11,150 nt of DNA, from NCBI GenBank assembly GCA_902476475.1, contig CABSDO010000068.1, forward strand, positions 1 to 11,150. Reading direction: 5' to 3'. The DNA comes from an uncultured Collinsella sp. (GTDB lineage Bacteria; Actinomycetota; Coriobacteriia; Coriobacteriales; Coriobacteriaceae). This document shows, one piece after another, positions 6,496 through 11,150 of the stretch (positions are counted from its first letter, which is position 1; every line of letters starts with the position of its first letter). Made by a program: the position numbers and the translations under genes. The notes under the pieces were generated by a model. It was not told the DNA's origin, did not search any database, and saw only the letters and a list, made by a program, of their open reading frames with translations.

Positions 6496-6683
6496 GGCTG
6501 GTTCCTCCTTTATGTAGACGACCATGCAAAGAAGGGACAACCGAGGAGGCAGGTTACTGATGCGGGCTCCCGCACGCCCATGACTACCCGACGGGCTGTT
6601 TTTCATCTCCGATGCCCGCATTGCAGCATGAACGAATGTGCCTCGACATCTCTGCTGGCATGGTACGACTGGGATCGCACCTC
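6281..6683. other. Stretch without a recognisable gene
   Basis: Apart from the doubtful minus-strand ORF start near 6495, I see no coding sequence. It holds a perfect TGCGGG/CCCGCA dyad (6561-6574) followed by a weak GCCC/GGGC pairing and a T-run (6599-6603), possibly a leftover terminator. It lies between two pseudogenes and looks like decayed DNA. Confidence 0.4.
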
Positions 6684-6731
6684 GACGCATCCTTGCGCAT
6701 ACTGCCTTCCAAGTTTCGAAACCGGGAAGGA
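6684..6731 (+). repeat. 48-nt element, copy 1 (upstream of the ATPase 3' fragment)
   Basis: Gapless 37/48 match to 8610-8657. The shared core contains CCTTGCGCATA and GTTT-x-GAAACCG. It has a dyad centre, GTTTCGAAAC (6713-6722), at the same place as the TCGGTTT/AAACCGA dyad of copy 2. Here it is joined almost directly to the last codons of an ATPase. Confidence 0.65.
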
Positions 6732-6907
6732 AAGTGTATGTGAGCGACGATATCGGCGCCGATTCGACGCTCGAGAGGGAGATTGCGCCGATTCTATCCA
6801 TCGGGGATGCATTCCCGAAGATTCTCATCACTCGCACGAGGCATGAGCCCCATACCCGGGAGGGCGTGCTCGTGCTGAATTTCGCGAGGTGGCTGCTTGG
6901 CGGGTAG
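6731..6907 (+). pseudogene. 3' fragment of an AAA/DUF4143 ATPase gene
   Basis: The last 58 codons are recognisable: KVYVSDDIGADSTLEREIAP, then ILSIGDAFPKILITRTRHE, ending VLNFARWLLGG-stop. This is the typical C-terminus of archaeal/bacterial ATPases with an N-terminal AAA_14 domain and a DUF4143 C-terminal domain. Everything between the upstream 48-nt element and this tail is missing, so it reads as an internal deletion removing the Walker motifs. A larger frame starting at 6638 exists, but its first 30 residues are upstream element, not protein. It is a different copy from, or was separated from, the N-terminal fragment at 8662. Confidence 0.7.
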
Positions 6908-7442
6908 GGTTCTGAACGTCGCATTGGGATATCGCGCGACAGGGCACGCAGGGCTGTTTGTGCCCGCACGGGAAACGCCGTCGCCATGCGGGCGGCCTGT
7001 CGTGTCCGATTAGCCTTTTGCTAAACAGGCTTACGCCAACTCATGGGCAAGCCACCTGAGACTATTCACTTTGCTTATCGTTGACAAAGACCTGTGGCCT
7101 GCGGTTTTGTGAACGGCTCGTAAGCCACCCGCGTCGACTCACTTACTGTTGAAGCTGGTGGTTTGCAGGCTCAAAGGCGGTTGAGTTTCAAAACGGGCGT
7201 TTTTCGGCGATATCGAGCCTCCAAAGGCGGCTCTCCGTGCCCCTTGGGACAAAAATAAAAACTCAATACTCTGAGTTTGAAAATGGTTTTTGAAGTTGTC
7301 CCAGCTTTTGTCCCCGAAGCCGATGAAACGCGACGTCGCGTCATTCAGCGGCACTCACTTCGAGATGCCGCCGAAAACTGGGTGCAACTGGAGTGACGAG
7401 ACGGCAAAACTATAACCACCGAGTGGGAATAGAAAATTCCTT
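6908..7442. other. 535-bp stretch without a recognisable gene
   Basis: No coding sequence is convincing; a 71-codon minus-strand frame (7139-7354) has no protein character. It contains a GGGCAC/GTGCCC dyad (6942-6965), short hairpins such as AAAACG/CGTTTT, and a nested inverted repeat at 7246-7314. GC content drops toward the right, where the structured RNA region begins. Confidence 0.5.
7246..7314. repeat. Nested inverted repeat, MITE-like or hairpin
   Basis: Outer arms GGGACAAAA (7246-7254) and TTTTGTCCC (7306-7314) are exact complements, with an extra TTGTCCC at 7296-7302. An inner pair, AAACTCA (7259-7265) and TGAGTTT (7272-7278), is also perfect. The AT-rich interior contrasts with the surrounding DNA. 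It may be a small intergenic repeat unit or decayed terminator; a genome-wide copy count would decide. Confidence 0.45.
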
Positions 7443-7745
7443 AGTTATGGGGTATAAATTTGATTTCCTTCAGGATAAACCCCATGACTATATGAATTGA
7501 CCTGCTGACTCCAATGAAGATTGGAGGGTAACGGCCAGGGGCGACGGCCCGGCGAGTGTTATTTTGCGAGCTATGCGCATTGAAAGCGACCTTTCGTGGT
7601 ATAAACTACTTGCCGGAAGCCGCGGCTTTCAGAGTACGGCTTACGTGTACGTTTAACCTCCGTGGGCGACGGGGTGCCGCAAGGCGTAGAATATCGCCCA
7701 CCTGTAGGGGCCTGCAGCGATGCGGGCCCCGCTTCATATGAAGGG
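7443..7745 (+). ncRNA. Candidate structured RNA upstream of the toxin (possible type III antitoxin)
   Basis: Consecutive hairpins fill this non-coding stretch. H1: AGTTATGGGGT (7443-7453) with ACCCCATGACT (7479-7489), 11 pairs. H2: CTCCAAT-GAAG-ATTGGAG (7509-7526). A GGGC-GACG-GCCC hairpin lies at 7539-7550. H3: GAAAG-CGAC-CTTTC (7582-7595). H4: GGAAGC-CGCG-GCTTTC (7615-7630). H5: GTGGGCGA (7662-7669) with TCGCCCAC (7694-7701), enclosing GCC-GCAA-GGC. H6: GGGGCCTGCA-GCGA-TGCGGGCCCC (7707-7730), 10 pairs. A palindrome, CTTCATATGAAG (7732-7743), then overlaps the toxin ribosome site. Two loops are GNRA tetraloops. Type III antitoxins are RNAs encoded just upstream of the toxin, separated by a terminator hairpin; H6 is in that place but lacks a T-run. 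Typical short tandem repeats are not obvious. The 5' limit is unknown. Confidence 0.5.
7597..7605 (+). promoter_or_regulatory. Possible extended -10 promoter within the toxin leader
   Basis: TGGTATAAA fits an extended -10 (TGnTATAAT). TTGAAA at 7580-7585 is 14 bp upstream, short for a -35. If used, the RNA upstream of the toxin would begin near 7612 and contain only the last hairpins. TATAAA at 7453-7458 is an alternative further upstream. Confidence 0.3.
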
Positions 7746-7754
7746 GCGTAACCG

Positions 7755-8204
7755 ATGAAGATCGTATCCATCTCCCAGGACTTCTTCGACCTCGTCGAGG
7801 GCGACCGCGAGCTCATGCTTAAGCACAATCGCCCCTGCATCGTGGTGGTGAGGCTGCGTTTCCGCGGGAAGCGCAGGGACTTCGCTGTGCCGCTGCGTTC
7901 CAACATCGCCCCTAACGCGCCCAAAGACCAGTACTTTGCGTTGCCACCCCGCCCCACGACGCGCCCCGGCTGCCGCCACGGCATCCACTACATCAAGATG
8001 TTCCCCATAACCAAGGTCTACCAGCGCCGCTTCAGGACCGAGGGCTCGGCCTACTACGAGACGCTCCAGCGCATCATCGACGGCAACACCAAGCGCATCG
8101 TCTCCGAGTGCCAGGCATACCTCGACCGCTACGAGCGCGAGGGAAGGCCTCGCTTTGCCGTCGACATCGACCGCATCGTGGGGCTGCTGGAGAGCGAGAA
8201 GTAG
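7755..8204 (+). CDS. ToxN/AbiQ-family type III toxin, endoribonuclease
   Basis: The 149-aa protein has the layout of ToxN/AbiQ/CptN toxins, RNases of type III toxin-antitoxin systems that cut cellular and phage RNA and are held inactive by an RNA antitoxin. Landmarks: N-terminal MKIVSISQDFFDLV (ToxN: MKFYTISSKYIKYL), the central strand CIVVVRLRFRGKRRDFAVPLRSNIAP (27-53) aligning with ToxN IGIVLEIQGHKYLAPLTSPK so that Ser49 keeps the active-site serine position, HGIHYIKMFPI (75-85) like GLINLKFMIPI, and a C-terminal helix. AAGGGG (7741-7746) precedes ATG 7755 by 8 nt, partly inside a palindrome. A strong terminator follows. It is the only intact gene in the 6.1-9.2 kb debris. Family assignment is from motif comparison by eye; RNA antitoxin identity is inferred. 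Confidence 0.75.
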   Translation: MKIVSISQDFFDLVEGDRELMLKHNRPCIVVVRLRFRGKRRDFAVPLRSNIAPNAPKDQYFALPPRPTTRPGCRHGIHYIKMFPITKVYQRRFRTEGSAYYETLQRIIDGNTKRIVSECQAYLDRYEREGRPRFAVDIDRIVGLLESEK

Positions 8205-8228
8205 GGCACCTCGGCTCAGTCTCGAGCC

Positions 8229-8251
8229 ATGCGGAGTCGCTCCGCATTTTT
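8229..8251 (+). terminator. Rho-independent terminator of the toxin gene
   Basis: ATGCGGAG (8229-8236) and CTCCGCAT (8240-8247) form a perfect 8-bp stem with a TCG loop, followed by TTTT. It begins 25 nt after the toxin stop. Confidence 0.88.
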
Positions 8252-8347
8252 GAACGCCGCGCGTGCGTCCCAAATACTTGAGAAACAAGCTGTGAAGTGC
8301 GGTGGCGCGCCCGTGCCCGCGCGCAGCCATCTCCATCAGCGTCTACG

Positions 8348-8580
8348 GTGCACTACAACATCACGGGCAAACCGCCTGACAAGCCGAGCATCCTGATCGT
8401 TCCGTCTATGAGCTACGTTGCTGTGCGGGGCAAGGGCGATTCCAATGCCGAAGGCGGCGCATAGCAGAACGCGTTGCCGATGCTCTACGGCGTCGCATAT
8501 ACCATCAAGATTTCGAAGAGGGCCCGCGGGAAATCGAGGGCTATTTCGACTTCGTCGTGCCGCCGGTCGAGGGCTTCTGC
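8348..8580 (+). pseudogene. GyrI-like small-molecule-binding domain, N-terminal part, broken
   Basis: Reading from GTG 8348 gives MHYNITGKPPDKPSILIVPS, then MSYVAVRGKGDSNAEGGA, an in-frame TAG at 8462-8464, then QNALPMLYGVAYTIKISK. A frameshift near 8520 is needed to continue as REIEGYFDFVVPPVEGF. This matches the N-terminal half of GyrI-like (AraC effector-binding-domain type) proteins, where the usual text is close to VPxMxFVAVRGKGDPNEEGGAYQ and EGYFDFVVPPLEGFW. The C-terminal half is missing. One stop, one frameshift and a truncation make it non-functional. Family members bind or hydrolyse small toxic molecules; nothing further can be said of this copy. Confidence 0.75.
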
Positions 8581-8609
8581 CGACATGACATGGCTGGGGC
8601 TTACCCTCC

Positions 8610-8657
8610 GACGCGCCCTTGCGCATATTTCCTTATCGGTTTTGAAACCGAGAAAGA
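8610..8657 (+). repeat. 48-nt element, copy 2 (upstream of the ATPase 5' fragment), with dyad
   Basis: It matches 6684-6731 at 37 of 48 positions without gaps. It ends 4 nt before the ATPase start and contains the perfect dyad TCGGTTT-TG-AAACCGA (8636-8651). Retention ahead of two separate ATPase remnants suggests it is the native upstream control region (promoter/operator or leader) of that gene family, not a chance match. Confidence 0.6.
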
Positions 8658-8661
8658 GCTG

Positions 8662-9231
8662 ATGATTGATTGGGTCGACCGCAATACGTACATGGAGCGG
8701 CTTTGGGCGCTCGAGGGCACCCGGGACATCAAGGTGATCACGGGGATGCGCCGCTCCGGCAAGTCCGAGCTCATGAAGGCGTTCTCCGCCTCCGTTGCTC
8801 GGAGGGACCCATCCTCCAACAACGTCTACATCGATCTGCTGGACCTCGACAACGAGCCGCTGCTTGAGTATCACACGCTGTATCACGAAATCATCGAGCG
8901 GCACAAAGAGGGCACCCGCAACCGTCTCTTCATCGACAAGGTGCAGCTGTGCGAGGGTTTCGAGAAAGCAATTAACAGCATTCACGCACGTGGCGGATGG
9001 GATATCTACCTCACGGGATCGAACGCGTTCCTCCTGAGTTCGGACCTGGCAACCCTGTTCACAGGGCGCCACGGGGAGGTACACATCCTCCCCTTCAGCT
9101 TCGGCGAATACCGCTCCTACTTCGACGAGCAGGGGGCCGTCGACGACGACTTCGACGGATTCATCAGGCGCGGCGGGCTCGCCGGGTCCTACGATTACGA
9201 TGACATCTCGGAGTCGTACGGTTTCCTTCGG
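8662..9231 (+). pseudogene. 5' fragment of an AAA/DUF4143 ATPase gene
   Basis: About 190 codons from ATG 8662 encode the AAA_14 domain: the start MIDWVDRNTYMERLWALEGT, Walker A GMRRSGKS (28-35), Walker B-like LFIDKVQ (89-95), sensor LTGSN (117-121), then LPFSFGEYRSYF and the beginning of DUF4143 (DGFIRRGGLAGSY). The family normally has FIDEVQ at Walker B; here Lys93 replaces the catalytic Glu (AAG for GAG), a sign of decay or loss of ATPase activity. Recognisable sequence stops near codon 190, where it runs into the 3' end of the convergent alcohol dehydrogenase gene. Full-length relatives are about 400 aa. The frame continues to 9327, but only as antisense of that gene. Confidence 0.8.
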
Positions 9232-9258
9232 CGCGGGCGGATCGGGACCGAGCGCCGA
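9228..9258. other. Inverted repeat at the ATPase fragment / dehydrogenase junction
   Basis: TCGGCGC (9228-9234) and GCGCCGA (9252-9258) pair perfectly, with inner TCGG/CCGA also possible. It touches the alcohol dehydrogenase stop codon (9260-9262) and lies where the ATPase similarity ends. It may act as a T-less terminator for the dehydrogenase operon or be a recombination scar. Confidence 0.35.
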
Positions 9259-9259
9259 T

Positions 9260-10423
9260 CTAGAGGCACTCGGTCAGAATCTGGAACACCTCGCTGCGCT
9301 CCAGTTTCTTGGCGCAGCCGCCGGTGAGCACGCAGGTGTCCGCAACTTTGTGCAGCGTCTCGTCGGACGCGTCGGAGCCCATCTCGGCGAAGCTCGTGGG
9401 AAGCCCCATCTCGCCGATGAACGTCTGCAGGCGGTCGATGCCCTCGAGCGCCACCGTAAGGTCGTCTTTGCCCTTGGCGTCGACGCCCCACACCTCGCGC
9501 GCCCAGCGGGCGAACTGCGCGGGCGCCTCGGGGGCCAGGTGGCGGTAGAGCGCAGGGTGGATGACCGCGAGGCCCATTCCGTGGTTGGTGTGGGTGTACG
9601 CGCCGTACTGGTGCTGGATCATGTGCGCCTGGAAGTCCGTTGACTTGCCGATCTTGAGCACGCCGTTCTCGGCCATGGCGGAGTCGTATACGAGCTCGCT
9701 GAGCGCCTCGAGGTTCTGGTCGTCGTTCGCGATGATCCGCATGTTGCGGATGACGTTACGCTGGATGGCGAGGTTGATGTCGTCGGTGACGTTGCGCCCG
9801 CGCGGGCTTCCGAAATAGCTCTCCATGCAGTGCGAGAGCGTGTCGAACGCGCCGCTCATGAACTGCGCGTGCGGTACGGTGAGCGTGAGTGCCGGGTCGA
9901 GCGCCGCCCACATGGGCATCGCCCCCAGATAGGCGCCCTTCACGTGCGTCTCCTCGTTGGTGATGACGGCGCCGTTGTTCTGCTCGGCACCCGTGCCGGA
10001 GAGCGTAACGATGCAGCCCATGGGGATGAACGAACTCGGCATCTTGCCGTCGGCGTGCTCGAACGTCTCGATGTCCTCGTCAAGCATCGCCTGCGCGGAG
10101 ACTACCTTGCAGCAGTCGAAGACCGACCCGCCGCCGACGGCGAGAATGAAGTCGACCTGCTCCTCGCGTGCGAGCGCGGCGCCTTCCTGGCACTTCTCGT
10201 AGGTCGGATTGGGCATGATGCCGCCGAAGTCCACCACGCGCTTGCCCGCGCTCGTGAGCTTATCGACCACGTGGCCGTAGACGCCGGTTCGTTTGACCGA
10301 GCCTCCGCCGTAGGCGAGCATCACTGTCTTGCCCATGGCACCCATCTCGGCGTCGAGTGCCTGGTCCATGGCCCCCTCGCCGAAGTAGTTCCTGACCGGG
10401 TAGTCGTACGTGAATGAGTTCAT
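9260..10423 (-). CDS. Metal-dependent alcohol dehydrogenase, YqhD/BdhA type
   Basis: The 387-aa cytosolic enzyme reduces aldehydes to alcohols with NAD(P)H. It belongs to the iron-containing (type III) alcohol dehydrogenases, YqhD/butanol dehydrogenase branch. Visible: YGGGSVKRTGVYG (38-50), a cofactor loop typical of YqhD; AVGGGSVFD (95-103), the dinucleotide-binding glycine motif; and the metal ligands Asp194 and His198 (FDTLSH), His267 and His281 (TNHGMG). These numbers coincide with those of E. coli YqhD, as does the length. ATG 10423 has AGGAGG 7 nt upstream; a longer frame reaching to 10762 is antisense-free but overlaps the upstream gene and is rejected. It is 43 bp downstream of the aldo/keto reductase, probably cotranscribed. 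Substrate not determinable. Confidence 0.93.
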   Translation of the reverse strand: MNSFTYDYPVRNYFGEGAMDQALDAEMGAMGKTVMLAYGGGSVKRTGVYGHVVDKLTSAGKRVVDFGGIMPNPTYEKCQEGAALAREEQVDFILAVGGGSVFDCCKVVSAQAMLDEDIETFEHADGKMPSSFIPMGCIVTLSGTGAEQNNGAVITNEETHVKGAYLGAMPMWAALDPALTLTVPHAQFMSGAFDTLSHCMESYFGSPRGRNVTDDINLAIQRNVIRNMRIIANDDQNLEALSELVYDSAMAENGVLKIGKSTDFQAHMIQHQYGAYTHTNHGMGLAVIHPALYRHLAPEAPAQFARWAREVWGVDAKGKDDLTVALEGIDRLQTFIGEMGLPTSFAEMGSDASDETLHKVADTCVLTGGCAKKLERSEVFQILTECL

Positions 10424-10466
10424 GGCAATTCCTCCTAGTAAGTTATCAGTGCGGTCTGACGCTCGT

Positions 10467-11150
10467 CTACACGTTGCGCACGAGCCCGGACATCCATTCG
10501 ATGGTGGCGGGGTCGTGGTGGTCGAAGAACGCGCTGCGCCCGGTGTCGAGCGCGGCGATGGCGACCATCTCGTCGTCGCCCAGCGCGAAGTCGAAGACGT
10601 CGAAGTTTTGCTCCATGCGATCGCGGTGCGTGCTCTTAGGGATGCAGACCACACCGCGCTGCAGCAGCCAGCGCAGCACGACCTGGGCGACCGTCTTGCC
10701 GTGCGCCTCGCCGATGCGAGCGAGGACCTCGTTGCGGAAGAGGTCGTTTCTGCCCTCCGCAAAGGGCGCCCAGCCCTCCATGGCTACCTCCTTGCCGACC
10801 ATGTACTCCTGCGCCTCGCGCTGCTGGAAGAACACGTTGCACTCGACTTGGTTCACGGCGGGGGCGATGCGGTTGAACGAGATGAGGTTTGCGAGATGAT
10901 CGGGGTAGAAGTTAGCTGTGCCTATGGCGCGGATAACGCCCTGCTCGTAGAGCTCCTCCATGGCGCGCCACGCGCCGAAGACGTCGCCGAACGGCTGGTG
11001 GATGAGGTAGAGGTCGACGTAGTCGAGCCCCAGCCGCTTGAGCGACGCGTCGAAGCCGCGCTTGGCCCCCTCGTAGCTCACATCCGACATCCACAGCTTG
11101 GTCGTCACGAACACCTCGTCGCGCGGCAGGCCGCTCGCACGAATGGCGGG
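10467..11150 (-). CDS. Aldo/keto reductase, N-terminus beyond the window
   Basis: The 227 visible codons form the C-terminal four-fifths of a TIM-barrel aldo/keto reductase that reduces carbonyls with NADPH. Seen: VFVTTKLW (the catalytic Lys), LYLIHQPFGD (catalytic His), IGTANF and VNQVECNVFFQQ (substrate and nicotinamide-contacting strands), VLRWLLQRGVVCIPKS (the cofactor phosphate-binding block), and the end FDHHDPATIEWMSGLVRNV. The catalytic Asp and Tyr would lie upstream, outside the window. It is closest to the 2,5-diketo-D-gluconate reductase-like group. It is the first visible gene of the operon with the alcohol dehydrogenase; the pair suggests aldehyde or sugar-derived carbonyl detoxification or fermentation, by inference. 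Confidence 0.92.
   Translation of the reverse strand, partial: PAIRASGLPRDEVFVTTKLWMSDVSYEGAKRGFDASLKRLGLDYVDLYLIHQPFGDVFGAWRAMEELYEQGVIRAIGTANFYPDHLANLISFNRIAPAVNQVECNVFFQQREAQEYMVGKEVAMEGWAPFAEGRNDLFRNEVLARIGEAHGKTVAQVVLRWLLQRGVVCIPKSTHRDRMEQNFDVFDFALGDDEMVAIAALDTGRSAFFDHHDPATIEWMSGLVRNV

Noticed and set aside
6214..6987. 257-codon minus-strand frame
   Set aside because: Spans antisense of two pseudogenes, with low-complexity Arg/Ser composition and no domain.
7139..7354. 71-codon minus-strand frame in the intergenic stretch
   Set aside because: Overlaps the nested inverted repeat, has no ribosome binding site I could defend and no recognisable similarity.
7707..7730. GC-rich 10-bp hairpin as a plain intrinsic terminator
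   Set aside because: No T-run follows; it is kept only as part of the structured leader, where it may cause partial termination or folding.
8557..9327. A single fusion protein of GyrI-like and ATPase segments
   Set aside because: The frame joins them only by chance: the 48-nt non-coding element and a native start codon lie between, and the 3' end is antisense of the dehydrogenase.
9260..10762. 500-codon version of the alcohol dehydrogenase
   Set aside because: The extra N-terminal part overlaps the aldo/keto reductase; ATG 10423 has AGGAGG and gives the family length of 387.
1..11150. CRISPR array or tRNA/rRNA genes
   Set aside because: No regularly spaced direct repeats and no cloverleaf or rRNA-like sequence were found by eye.

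Overview
The window looks like an accessory region of a moderately high-GC Gram-positive gut-type bacterium. Several proteins resemble those I associate with Coriobacteriia such as Collinsella or Olsenella. That is an inference from protein flavour, GC content and strong AGGAGG-type ribosome binding sites, with no marker gene present. About half the window is intact genes; the rest is decayed or rearranged DNA.

Left part (1-2880): an intact LnuA-like nucleotidyltransferase with its own promoter lies next to an IS1595-family insertion sequence (651-1861, transposase on the minus strand). On the other side of the IS is the 3' part of a DUF3800 gene that has lost its 5' end. A terminator, a perfect 11-bp operator-like dyad, a small ORF broken by one in-frame TAG and a convergent terminator follow.

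Middle (2885-6071, minus strand): a two-gene operon closely matching the streptococcal mef(A)-msr(D) macrolide resistance pair in order and sequence: a Mef-like MFS efflux protein, then an Msr-type ABC-F ribosomal protection protein. It has a near-consensus promoter, an 11-residue leader ORF with a strong Shine-Dalgarno, and overlapping alternative hairpins ending in a T-run. This is the layout of a drug-responsive transcription attenuator.

Right-middle (6100-9260): mostly gene debris (an IS3-type orfB remnant, a GyrI-like pseudogene, two broken AAA/DUF4143 ATPases that share a 48-nt upstream element) surrounding one intact gene, a 149-aa ToxN/AbiQ-family endoribonuclease toxin. About 300 nt upstream of the toxin is packed with hairpins, several closed by four-base loops, ending in a 10-bp GNRA-capped stem just before the toxin ribosome binding site. 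I propose this as an unusual type III toxin-antitoxin RNA or another structured regulatory RNA. It is the most interesting item in the window.

Right end (9260-11150, minus strand): a two-gene metabolic operon, an aldo/keto reductase (running off the window) followed by a YqhD/BdhA-type metal-dependent alcohol dehydrogenase. Both are probably NAD(P)H-dependent carbonyl reductases.
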